The position numbers and the translations under genes were made by a program. Of a stretch of DNA of 64,000 nucleotides, positions 27,200 through 35,312 are shown in pieces; the stretch's first letter is position 1; the number at the start of each line of letters is the position of its first letter. The notes below the pieces were generated by a model. The model was given only the letters and a program-made list of their open reading frames with translations, was not told the origin of the DNA and searched no databases. Origin of the DNA: Actinomadura luteofluorescens (GTDB lineage: Bacteria > Actinomycetota > Actinomycetes > Streptosporangiales > Streptosporangiaceae); assembly GCF_013409365.1 (NCBI RefSeq), contig NZ_JACCBA010000001.1:3038001-3102000 (forward strand), in the 5' to 3' direction.

Positions 27200-28612
27200 T
27201 CAGCGACCGTCCTCGTCGCCGTCCTCGGACGCGGTCGCGCCCGCCTTGGCGGCGGTGACCTTCGCGTCGGTCTTCACGCCGGTCTTCGCGTCGGTCTTCG
27301 CGTCGGTGTTCACGTCGGTGTTCACGTCGGTGTTCACGTCGGTCTTCGCGTCGGTCTCGGCCGCCTTCTCGGCGCGCGCGGCCTTCTCGGCCTCGTCCCT
27401 GGCGACCTTGTGGGCGGCAGCGTCGACGACGCCCGCGGCCTCCTCGGCCGGGTCCGTGAGCGGCGGGTGCTGGCGGCGGCGGATGCCGAGGATGCTGACG
27501 AACAGCGAGGCGAAGATGGCCTGGAAGCTCATCACCAGCGCGGTCGCGGCGGGGACGACGATGCGCAGCGAGTGCCGCGGGTCCAGCTCGCCGAAGCTGT
27601 TCACCCGCCAGTGCAGCAGGGACGCGACGAGGCCGGCGAGGCCCGCGGCCGCGAGCAGCCCGCCGAGCAGCAGGCCGCGCTCCAGGCTCCACCAGTCGAT
27701 GACCTTCTGCACCCGGCGGTCGTGCGGCAGGAAGCCCTCCTGCATCGCGTAGACCTTCGTCAGCAGCGCGAACAGCACCGCCTGGAAGCCGATCACCAGC
27801 GCGGCGGAGGCGCCGACCAGCGTGTCGACGTCGAAGGCGATGTCCCCGACGGTCACCGGACCGGTCGACAGCGCGACCCCGGCGACCAGGCCGAGCATCA
27901 TGAAGACCAGGCCGGGGATGAGGAAGAGCCAGCGCGGGCTGTAGAGCATGAGGAAGCGCAGGTGGCGCCACCCGTCGCGCCAGGTGTTGAGGTGCGGGGC
28001 GCGGGTCCGGCCGTCCGGCGACAGCGTGGTCGGCACCTCGCGGATGTCGTAGCCCTGCAGGGTCGCCTTGACGACCATCTCGCTGGCGAACTCCATGCCG
28101 CCGGTCTGCAGGCCGAGCCGCATGATCGCTTCCTTGTCGAAGGCGCGCAGCCCGCAGTGGAAGTCGCCGATCTTGCTGCCGAAGAACAGCCGGCCGACGA
28201 AGCTGAGCACCGGGTTGCCGAGGTAGCGGTGCAGCGGCGGCATGGCGCCGTCGGCGATGCCGCCCTTGAACCGGTTGCCCATGACCAGGTCGGCGCCGTC
28301 GCGCAGCTCGTCCAGGAACGGGCCGAGGGTGGTGAAGTCGTAGGAGTCGTCGGCGTCGCCCATCGCGACGTACCGGCCGCGCGCGGACCGGATCCCGCCC
28401 ATCAGGGCGTTGCCGTAGCCCTTGTCGACCACCGGCACGACGCGGGCGCCCGCGTCACGGGCCAGCTGCTGGCTGCCGTCGGTGCTGCCGTTGTCGGCGA
28501 TGACCACCTCGCCGTCGATGCCGCTGTCCTCGAAGAAGCCGATGGTCTTGCGGACGCAGGTCTCGACCGTTTCGGCCTCGTTCAGACATGGCATCACTAC
28601 GGAGAGTTCCAC
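27200..28612 (-). CDS. Family 2 glycosyltransferase, polyprenyl-phosphate sugar synthase type
   Basis: A 470-residue GT-A enzyme with membrane anchors. ELSVVMPCLNEAETVETCVRK opens it, then VVIADNGSTDGSQQLARDAGARVV, ARGRYVAMGDADDSYDF (DXD) and DLVMGNRF, as in dolichol-phosphate mannose synthase and ArnC-like proteins. Several C-terminal helices follow (about 240-395). The last 70 residues are a repetitive tail: eight tandem 12-bp units (27261-27356) encode KTDA/NTDV tetrapeptides. It probably makes a polyprenyl-phosphate sugar for the neighbouring GT-C proteins. The GTG start follows AAGGAG at five bases. Confidence 0.82.
   Translation of the reverse strand: MELSVVMPCLNEAETVETCVRKTIGFFEDSGIDGEVVIADNGSTDGSQQLARDAGARVVPVVDKGYGNALMGGIRSARGRYVAMGDADDSYDFTTLGPFLDELRDGADLVMGNRFKGGIADGAMPPLHRYLGNPVLSFVGRLFFGSKIGDFHCGLRAFDKEAIMRLGLQTGGMEFASEMVVKATLQGYDIREVPTTLSPDGRTRAPHLNTWRDGWRHLRFLMLYSPRWLFLIPGLVFMMLGLVAGVALSTGPVTVGDIAFDVDTLVGASAALVIGFQAVLFALLTKVYAMQEGFLPHDRRVQKVIDWWSLERGLLLGGLLAAAGLAGLVASLLHWRVNSFGELDPRHSLRIVVPAATALVMSFQAIFASLFVSILGIRRRQHPPLTDPAEEAAGVVDAAAHKVARDEAEKAARAEKAAETDAKTDVNTDVNTDVNTDAKTDAKTGVKTDAKVTAAKAGATASEDGDEDGR
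27261..27356 (-). repeat. Eight tandem 12-bp units in the GT2 coding tail
   Basis: The consensus on the plus strand is TTCRCGTCGGTS, repeated eight times without a gap and in frame. It encodes a K/N-T-D-A/V tetrapeptide array in the C-terminal tail. Copy number is likely to vary between strains. Confidence 0.85.
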
Positions 28613-28625
28613 GCGATCTCCTTCA

Positions 28626-28679
28626 TTACCCCTGGTGGCGTCGTTACCCTTGGTGACCCTGTTACACCTGCTGACCGTC
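28626..28679. repeat. Three degenerate 18-bp repeats in the GT2 leader
   Basis: TTACCCCTGGTGGCGTCG, TTACCCTTGGTGACCCTG and TTACACCTGCTGACCGTC follow one another directly, just upstream of the GT2 start at 28612. They may be regulator sites. The remainder of 28613-28903 shows no gene. Confidence 0.5.
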
Positions 28680-29005
28680 TGCGGCGTTTTCCACTAATCT
28701 CTGTTGTTCCGCGTGTTGTTCATCGGGACGGCCCGTCGGCGTTCATGATGCCCGCCGAGGGCGGGGCATGATGGCCGCTCTCGTCAAGAGCACCCGTATC
28801 GTGTTGCCCACTTGCAACCGGAAAACCCTATCCGGCACCGTCGCGGGCGGCATGTTAGGACGTCAAGCATACGGGCACGGCGGCCCGGAAAGGGTGGGCG
28901 GCTGTGACGCGCGCCGCAGGACGCAGTGCCGTGGACGAACGTAGTGCCCTGGACCAACGCAATGCCACCGGACCGGGGGCCGGACATCGAAGGGAAGGTG
29001 CGGCA

Positions 29006-30853
29006 GTGGCGGGGGAAACGCCGCGGGGCACCGCGCTCGACGGGTCGGTGCAGGGCGGGACGGCCCTGGCGACGGCGGCCGCGTCCGCCTCGGCGACGGC
29101 CGCACCGGACGCTCCGGGCGACACGCCCGGGGACGCGAAGACCGTCCCGGACTCGGTCAAGTCTTCGCCAGACGCCGGCAACACCGCACTCGAATCCGGT
29201 ACAGATGGCCTGGAATCCGGCATAACGGCCGCCAGCATCCATGGGTCCATTAAGGACGGTCCGAAAACCGATTCAAAGGTACGTCCGGAATCGGGAGACG
29301 CATCGGACGGCCCACCAGGGGACAACGCGGAACCCGGCCGCGGAGGCGGGCGCGGAGGCGGGCGCGGGCTGTGGACGCTGGCGCGCCGCAACCCGGTCTT
29401 CAGTGTGATCATTGCCATAGCGGCACTGCTCCGCCTGGTGGCGATGCTCGGCTACCAGCCGGTGATGTTCTTCAACGACAGCTTCGACTACCTCAACGTC
29501 GCGATGGACCCGTATCCGCACCCGCTGCGGCCCGACGGGTACTCGTTCCTGCTGCTCGTCCTCAAGCCTTTCCACAGCTTCGCGCTGGTCGCCGGACTCC
29601 AGCACCTCATGGGCCTGGCCATGGGCGTGATGATCTACGCGCTGCTGCGGCGCCGGTTCGGGCTGCCCGGCTGGGGCGCCGCGCTCGCGGCCGCGCCGGT
29701 CCTGCTGGACGCCTACCAGCTGCAGCTCGAACACCTGGTGCTGTCGGACACGACCTTCACCTTCCTGGTGATGTGCGCGGTCACGCTGCTGCTGTGGCGC
29801 GACCGCCCGTCCTGGAAGATCGCCGCGGCGGTCGGGCTCATCATCGGGATGGCGTGGCTGACCCGCTCGGTGGGGATGCCGGTGCTCCTCGGCGTGCTGG
29901 TGTACATGCTCGTCCGCCGCAGCGGCTGGCGGCTCATGGCCGTCACGCTGGTCGCCTGCCTGCTGCCGGTGCTGGGCTACATGGGCTGGTACAAGGCCGA
30001 GAGCGACAAGTTCGCGATCACCGAGAGCAACGGGATCTTCCTGTACGCCCGGGTCTACAAGTTCGCCGACTGCCACAGGATGGACGACCTGCCGGTCAGC
30101 GAGTACCCGCTGTGCACCGAGCCCGCGAACCGGCTGCCGAACTCGCAGGACGGCATCTGGAACGCCCGCTCCCCGCTCAACCGCTACACCGGCACGCGGT
30201 TCAGCCCCGAGAACAACAAGCTCGGCAACGACTTCGCCAAGCGGGCCATCGCCGCCCAGCCGCTCGACTACGCGCAGGTCGTCGCGCACGACTTCCTCCG
30301 CGTCTTCCAGTGGAAGCGCACGGTGTTCCCCGATCCGGCGACGTACTCGCAGTACGAGTTCGAGAAGAAGAGCAGGCCGCTGCCCGACTGGCACATGCCC
30401 GGCGGCGGTACCGCCGCCCAGGACGCGCGCGGCTACGAGCACGGCAACGCCCGCACGCAGGTCGTCGAGCCGTTCGCCGGGGCCGCCCGCGGCTACCAGG
30501 ACGTCTTCTACCTGCGCGGCACCATGGTCGGCGCCATCCTGCTCATCGGCCTGGCCGGGCTTGTTCCGCTGTGGCGCCGGTTCGGCGGCGAGTCGCTGCT
30601 GCCGTGGACGCTCGCCACCGGACTGCTGCTCGCACCCGCGGCCACCGCCGAGTTCGACTACCGGTACGTGCTGCCGGCCGTCCCGCTGGCGGCGCTCGCC
30701 GCCGGGCTGGCGTTCAGGCCCGAGGCCCGCGCGACGGCGGCCGGCTGGACGCGCCGCCTCTTCGGCCGCGGCAAGGGCGAGGCGACGCCGCCGGTCGAGC
30801 CGACGCCCCAGGAGTCGCAGGAGTCGCAGGAGGCCGCCCGCGTCACGGCCTGA
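29006..30853 (+). CDS. Polytopic membrane glycosyltransferase-like protein
   Basis: A 615-residue protein if it starts at the GTG at 29006, which has AGGGAAGG upstream; the frame is open to a GTG at 28904, which would give 649. The first 120 residues are a disordered Ala/Gly/Thr/Ser region. The helices then begin at ARRNPVFSVIIAIAALLRLVAMLGY. The first outside loop, QPVMFFNDSFDYLNVAMDPYPHPLRPDGYSF, carries the NDS/D motif typical of GT-C enzymes. A soluble outside loop with Cys-containing ADCHRMDDLPVSEYPLCTEP suggests a disulfide. It is divergent from the GT2 gene and part of the same surface-glycan cluster. Confidence 0.65.
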   Translation: MAGETPRGTALDGSVQGGTALATAAASASATAAPDAPGDTPGDAKTVPDSVKSSPDAGNTALESGTDGLESGITAASIHGSIKDGPKTDSKVRPESGDASDGPPGDNAEPGRGGGRGGGRGLWTLARRNPVFSVIIAIAALLRLVAMLGYQPVMFFNDSFDYLNVAMDPYPHPLRPDGYSFLLLVLKPFHSFALVAGLQHLMGLAMGVMIYALLRRRFGLPGWGAALAAAPVLLDAYQLQLEHLVLSDTTFTFLVMCAVTLLLWRDRPSWKIAAAVGLIIGMAWLTRSVGMPVLLGVLVYMLVRRSGWRLMAVTLVACLLPVLGYMGWYKAESDKFAITESNGIFLYARVYKFADCHRMDDLPVSEYPLCTEPANRLPNSQDGIWNARSPLNRYTGTRFSPENNKLGNDFAKRAIAAQPLDYAQVVAHDFLRVFQWKRTVFPDPATYSQYEFEKKSRPLPDWHMPGGGTAAQDARGYEHGNARTQVVEPFAGAARGYQDVFYLRGTMVGAILLIGLAGLVPLWRRFGGESLLPWTLATGLLLAPAATAEFDYRYVLPAVPLAALAAGLAFRPEARATAAGWTRRLFGRGKGEATPPVEPTPQESQESQEAARVTA

Positions 30854-30874
30854 CCGGCCTGACCCGCCTGACCG

Positions 30875-31177
30875 CTACCAGGCGTGCAAGTGACGCAGGT
30901 GGAAGACCATCGCCACGTCGCTGCCGCTGCGGGCGATCGGCACCTCATCGTGCATGCCGTCCCTCGCGGACAGCGCTTTGACGTTCTGGCTGCCGCAGCC
31001 CGGGCAGGAGCGGTCCATCCAGGGCGTCGTGCAGGGCTGGCCCTGGCGCCAGTAGACGACGGCCTCGTTGCCGTGCCCGTCACCGGAATGCCGGACCTGG
31101 AACTCCTCGTCCCAGGATCCCTCGCAGTGCAGACACTCGAAGCCCCACACCTCGTGGTTCGTCCATGCCTCGTGCAC
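30875..31177 (-). CDS. Hypothetical zinc-ribbon protein
   Basis: A 100-residue protein with two CxxC pairs: CLHC in WGFECLHCEGSWDEEF near the N-terminus and CPGCGSQNVKAL near residue 60, the layout of a zinc ribbon. Several His residues lie at the C-terminus (FHLRHLHAW). I know similar small proteins in Streptomyces and Actinomadura only as hypothetical. The GTG at 31177 has GAGGGG eight bases upstream and is better than the GTG at 31186. It is convergent with the membrane glycosyltransferase gene. Confidence 0.65.
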   Translation of the reverse strand: MHEAWTNHEVWGFECLHCEGSWDEEFQVRHSGDGHGNEAVVYWRQGQPCTTPWMDRSCPGCGSQNVKALSARDGMHDEVPIARSGSDVAMVFHLRHLHAW

Positions 31178-31313
31178 GGCACCCACCCCTCACAGACCAT
31201 CTTCCGCGCGTCTCTTCGGCGCCCCTGGTCTGCTCCCTCGGATGCCGCGGCCGGAGGCCACCGGATCGGTTATGCCCGGGAGAAACCCGTTTGGATCGCT
31301 CTGTGGGGGGTGA

Positions 31314-32159
31314 TTATTTCCTGGCCTTGACAACGGCGTCGTAAACGAGGCGCTTCTGGGCGCCGTTCTCCCTGGCGACCTCGGCGATGGCCTGCTTGCG
31401 CGGCGTCCCGGCCGCCTCCCGCGCGGCGACGGCCGCCGCCAGATCCGCCGGGTCCGTCAGCCCCCGCGGCTCGGGCGCGCCCCCGACCACCACCGTGATC
31501 TCGCCGAGGACGCCGTCACCCGCCCACGCGGCGAGTTCGCCGAGCGTCCCGCGGCGGACCTCCTCGTAGGTCTTGGTCAGCTCGCGGCACACCGCGGCGG
31601 GACGGTCCGCGCCGAACGCCTCCGCCATCGCCGCGAGGCTGACGGGCAGCCGGCGTGGCGACTCGAAGAACACCATGGTGCGGGGCTCGCCCGCGAGCGA
31701 CTCCAGCCGGCGGGCCCGCTCGCCCGGCTTGCGCGGCGGGAACCCCTCGAAGCAGAACCGGTCGGTCGGCAGCCCCGACACGGCCAGCGCGGTCGTGACC
31801 GCGGACGGGCCGGGCAGCACCGTCACCGGAACGCCCTCGGCGACGGCGGCGCGCACCAGCCGGTACCCGGGGTCCGACACGCCCGGCATCCCGGCGTCGG
31901 TGACGACCAGCACGTCCCGTCCGGCGAGCAGTTCCTCCACCAGGCCCGCGGCCCGCTCCCGCTCGTTCACGTCGTTGTAGGACACGACGCGCGCGGCCAG
32001 TTCGACGCCGAGATCGCCCGCCAGCCGCCGCAGCCGGCGCGTGTCCTCGGCCGCGATGACCGGCGCCTCCGCGAGCGCGGCCCGCAACCGGGCCGAGGCG
32101 TCCTCGGGCCTCCCGATCGGCGCCGCCGCGAGCCGCAGCGTTCCCGTCCCCGCCTCCAT
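31314..32159 (-). CDS. rsmI: 16S rRNA (cytidine1402-2'-O)-methyltransferase
   Basis: A 281-residue RsmI of the tetrapyrrole-methylase fold that methylates the ribose of C1402. The N-terminal GTLRLAAAPIGRPEDASARL, then IAAEDTRRLRRLAGDLGV, VVSYNDVNE, VVTDAGMPGVSDPGYRLVRAA, PVTVLPGPSAVTTALAVSGLPTDRFCFEGFPPRK and MVFFESPRRL are diagnostic. The ATG at 32159 has GGGGG five bases upstream; upstream in-frame codons run into the pmt promoter region. It is divergent from the protein mannosyltransferase gene, as in mycobacteria. Confidence 0.94.
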   Translation of the reverse strand: MEAGTGTLRLAAAPIGRPEDASARLRAALAEAPVIAAEDTRRLRRLAGDLGVELAARVVSYNDVNERERAAGLVEELLAGRDVLVVTDAGMPGVSDPGYRLVRAAVAEGVPVTVLPGPSAVTTALAVSGLPTDRFCFEGFPPRKPGERARRLESLAGEPRTMVFFESPRRLPVSLAAMAEAFGADRPAAVCRELTKTYEEVRRGTLGELAAWAGDGVLGEITVVVGGAPEPRGLTDPADLAAAVAAREAAGTPRKQAIAEVARENGAQKRLVYDAVVKARK

Positions 32160-32256
32160 CACGGCCCCCATCCAGGTCGTCCCGTCACGCGGCTCATTGT
32201 CCCAGGGAAGGCCCCGAGGTCCTGAAGGAGGCGGCAAGTGCAAATAAACTCGCAGG

Positions 32257-33966
32257 ATGTCGACGACGGATCTGGCTCCGGTCCCGGCCACGGCGTCCCG
32301 GCGCAGGCCCCCTCCGCTGCGGGAATGGCTCGCGCCGGCGATCCCCGGCAGCGCGCTGCTGTCCTGGCTGGGCCCGCTGCTGGTCACCGCGCTCGCCGCG
32401 TACCTGCGGTTCGACCGGCTCGGGACGCCGAAGGCCGTGGTGTTCGACGAGACCTACTACGCCAAGGACGCGCTCGCCCTCCTGAGGTTCGGCTGGGAGC
32501 ACAACACCGTCGAGAACGCCGACAAGATGCTCATCGCCGACCCGGACGCCCATATCTGGGGCAGCGGGCCCGCGTTCGTCGCCCACCCGCCCTTCGGCAA
32601 GTGGATGATCGCGATCGGCGAGTGGATGTTCGGCGCGACACCGTTCGGATGGCGGTTCGTGCCCGCCCTGGTCGGGACGCTGTCGGTGCTGATCCTGTGC
32701 CGCCTCGCCCGCCGGATGACCGGCTCGACGCTGCTCGGCTGCGCCGCCGGGCTGCTGCTGGCGCTGGACGGCCTGGCGTTCGTGACCAGCCGGGCCGCGC
32801 TGCTGGACGTCTTCGTCATGTTCTGGGTCCTCGCGGGTTTCGCCTGCCTGGTGAACGACCGGGACCGGTCCCGCCGCATGCTCGCCGAGCGGATCGAGCA
32901 GGGCCGGACCTCGGTGTACGGGCCGTTCCTCGCGCACGGCTGGCGGTGGGGGGCGGGCGTCTGCCTCGGCCTCGCCTGCGCCACCAAGTGGACGGGGGTC
33001 TTCTACGTCGCCGCGTTCGGGGTCATGACCGTCCTGTGGGACTACGGCGCCCGCCGCGCCGCCGGGGTGCGGGCCCCGTTGCAGGGGACGATGCTGCTGG
33101 AGGCCGTCCCGGCGTTCGTGCAGATCGTCGTCGCGGGTCTGCTCGCGTACCTGGCGACCTGGTGGGGCTGGATCTTCAGGCCGGGCGGCTGGGGGCGCGG
33201 CGAGGTCTCCGGCAACCCGCTGTGGCGGCCGTTCGAGGCGATGCCGAAGCTGTGGCACTACCACTCGGAGATGCTCGGCTTCCACACCGGTCTGGACGCC
33301 AAGCACCCCTACCAGTCGTGGCCGTGGGACTGGCCGATCCTGCGCCGTCCGGTCGCGTTCTTCTACACCGAGCCGAAGGGCGCGTGCGGCGGCGCGACCC
33401 GCTGCTCGCGCGAGATCCTCGGGATCGGCACGCCCGCGCTGTGGTGGGGGGCGCTGGTCGCGCTGGCCGTGGTCGTGTTCCTCTGGCTGATCCTGCGGGA
33501 CTGGCGGGCGGGGGCGATCCTGCTCGGCTTCCTCGCGGGCTGGCTGACCTGGTTCCCGTCGGCGTTCGCCGACCGCACGATGTTCCTGTTCTACGCGACG
33601 CCGCTGATCCCGTTCATGGTGCTGGCGGTCGTCCTGGTCCTGGGCTACCTGATAGGACCCGCGCCCGCCTCGGCGGCGGGCGCGCATGCCGCGCGTCCCG
33701 GCGAGAGCGGCTACGACGGGGAGCTCACCGCCCCGCAGCGGGCCTCCGACGCGTCGCCTCCCGGCCTGCCCTGGGAGACGCCCGCCGCCCCCGAACCGGC
33801 GCCCGGCCAGGTCGCCGGGGTCCGGCGGCTGATCGGCGCCGCCGCGGCGGGGGCGTTCCTGCTGGTGGTGCTGGCCAACTTCGCGTACTTCCATCCGATC
33901 CTGTCCGCGCAGACGATCCCCTACGACGACTGGCAGTCGCGGATGTGGTTCGACCGCTGGGTCTGA
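32257..33966 (+). CDS. pmt: Polyprenyl-phosphate-mannose protein O-mannosyltransferase
   Basis: A 569-residue GT39 protein that moves mannose from polyprenyl-phosphate-mannose to Ser/Thr of exported proteins. The conserved acidic motif is in FDRLGTPKAVVFDETYYAKDAL (Asp-Glu in the first outside loop). HIWGSGPAFVAHPPFGKW and SWPWDWPILRRPVAFFY are further family blocks. About eleven hydrophobic segments are seen, with a Pro/Ala-rich cytosolic insert around residues 475-520. It lies divergent to rsmI, as in M. tuberculosis. The GT2 gene at 27-28 kb may provide its lipid-linked donor. Confidence 0.92.
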   Translation: MSTTDLAPVPATASRRRPPPLREWLAPAIPGSALLSWLGPLLVTALAAYLRFDRLGTPKAVVFDETYYAKDALALLRFGWEHNTVENADKMLIADPDAHIWGSGPAFVAHPPFGKWMIAIGEWMFGATPFGWRFVPALVGTLSVLILCRLARRMTGSTLLGCAAGLLLALDGLAFVTSRAALLDVFVMFWVLAGFACLVNDRDRSRRMLAERIEQGRTSVYGPFLAHGWRWGAGVCLGLACATKWTGVFYVAAFGVMTVLWDYGARRAAGVRAPLQGTMLLEAVPAFVQIVVAGLLAYLATWWGWIFRPGGWGRGEVSGNPLWRPFEAMPKLWHYHSEMLGFHTGLDAKHPYQSWPWDWPILRRPVAFFYTEPKGACGGATRCSREILGIGTPALWWGALVALAVVVFLWLILRDWRAGAILLGFLAGWLTWFPSAFADRTMFLFYATPLIPFMVLAVVLVLGYLIGPAPASAAGAHAARPGESGYDGELTAPQRASDASPPGLPWETPAAPEPAPGQVAGVRRLIGAAAAGAFLLVVLANFAYFHPILSAQTIPYDDWQSRMWFDRWV

Positions 33967-33981
33967 CGCCCGGCCGGGCCG

Positions 33982-35190
33982 TCACAGCCGGGCGGCGGCG
34001 TCCGCGGTGACGGCCGGGGCCGCGGCGGGACGCAGCGTCCGCGCGCCGAGCAGGCACAGGGCCAGGGCCAGGACGCCCCCGACCCCGGCACCGGCGAACG
34101 CGCCGGGCACGCCCGCGGCGTCCTGCCCGACGCCCGAGACGAAGGAGCCGACGGAGCCGCCCGCGCCGATCGCCGCGACGATCCACGCGAACGCCTCGGT
34201 GACGGTCCCATCCGGGGCGAGCCGATCGACGAGCGTGAAGCTGCACGCGAGCACGGGGGCGAGAAACACGCCGGAGACGAACGCGAGCACCGACATGACG
34301 GGCAGGCCCGGCGCGAGGACGAGCGGGAGGTACCCGGCGGCGAGCGCGGCCAGCAGCCAGGGCAGCCGCCGGTGCGGCTCGCCCGCCCACCGCCGGGCGC
34401 CGTAGACGATCCCGCCGGTGAGGGCGCCGCCCGCCATGCACGCCAGGAGCAGTCCGGAGGCGAGGTCGCGGCCGAGGTCCTCGGCGTAGGCGACGACGGC
34501 GACGGAGTAGACGCCGAGCGCGATCCCGGCGCAGGCGAGCGACAGCAGCAGGACCCGCAGGCCGGGCGAGCGCAGCGGCCCGGCCCAGTCGGAGGCGCGC
34601 GGCCGGCCCCGCCACCGGCGGGACGGCCCGGACAGCGCGACCACGAGCGTCCCGGCGATGCCGAGGGCGCCGGTGATCAGCAGCGCGGTCTCGGTGTTCA
34701 CGACGGCCGCGGCGACGACGAGCAGCGGCCCGAGGGTGAACAGCAGCTCCTGGGCGGCGGCGTCGAGCGCGTAGGCGGCGTCGACCTGCTCCGGGCCGTC
34801 CAGGACGTCGGGCCAGAGGGCGCGCAGCCCCGCTTCGAGCGGCGGGGTGGCGAACCCGGCGGCGAAGACGGCGGCGACCGCCAGCGGGAGCGGGGCCGCG
34901 CCGACGGCGGCGAGCAGGGCGAACCCGGCCGCGGAGGCGCAGGCGGCGGGCAGCAGGACGCGCGGCTGGCCGTAGCGGTCCATGGCGCGGCCGAGGACGG
35001 GCTGACCGGCGGCGGTCGACAGCCCGAGGACCGCGGCGAGGGTCCCGGCGAGGGGGTAGCCGCCGTCGTCGGCGCGGACGTGCAGGACGACGGCGAGCAT
35101 GCCCATCCCGTTGGGCAGCCGGCCGAGGAGGGTGCCGCCGAGCAGCCGTCCCGCGTAGGGCCTTCGCAGGAAGACGACGTAGCCGCGCAT
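33982..35190 (-). CDS. MFS transporter
   Basis: A 402-residue, 12-helix major facilitator. MFS marks include GRAMDRYGQPRVLLPAACASAAG (the loop 2-3 motif) and regular small-residue helices. Actinobacterial MFS proteins of this length are often drug or sugar exporters; the substrate is unknown. It is divergent from a LacI-family regulator gene. Its leader has two 18-bp repeats that also form a short open frame with strong ribosome binding sites (35213-35245). It is convergent with pmt and ends 15 bp from it. Confidence 0.85.
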   Translation of the reverse strand: MRGYVVFLRRPYAGRLLGGTLLGRLPNGMGMLAVVLHVRADDGGYPLAGTLAAVLGLSTAAGQPVLGRAMDRYGQPRVLLPAACASAAGFALLAAVGAAPLPLAVAAVFAAGFATPPLEAGLRALWPDVLDGPEQVDAAYALDAAAQELLFTLGPLLVVAAAVVNTETALLITGALGIAGTLVVALSGPSRRWRGRPRASDWAGPLRSPGLRVLLLSLACAGIALGVYSVAVVAYAEDLGRDLASGLLLACMAGGALTGGIVYGARRWAGEPHRRLPWLLAALAAGYLPLVLAPGLPVMSVLAFVSGVFLAPVLACSFTLVDRLAPDGTVTEAFAWIVAAIGAGGSVGSFVSGVGQDAAGVPGAFAGAGVGGVLALALCLLGARTLRPAAAPAVTADAAARL

Positions 35191-35212
35191 TCGATGGCCC
35201 CCGGATCCCGGT

Positions 35213-35245
35213 CTAAATGTGAGTCATACGTATTACCTCCGTCAT
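35213..35245 (-). CDS. Candidate 10-codon leader peptide upstream of the MFS gene
   Basis: On the minus strand two GGAGGT sites are each followed by an ATG in the same frame, at 35245 and 35227. They encode MTEVIRMTHI and stop at TAG, 22 bp before the MFS ATG. Short leaders of this kind regulate some exporter genes by ribosome stalling. The two units lie within an 18-bp direct repeat, so the ATGs could be accidental to an operator. Confidence 0.35.
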   Translation of the reverse strand: MTEVIRMTHI

Positions 35246-35258
35246 ACGTACCACCTCC
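35223..35258. repeat. Two tandem 18-bp repeats in the MFS/LacI divergent region
   Basis: GTCATACGTATTACCTCC and GTCATACGTACCACCTCC lie end to end and differ at two bases. Each contains the palindrome TACGTA. They are placed to act as operators for the divergent LacI regulator at 35313 and the MFS gene. Confidence 0.6.
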
Positions 35259-35312
35259 GGGTCCTCCCGTTCTAGTCTGATTTCGTTAGCCCGATCCGCC
35301 AGGGAGGCGCAG

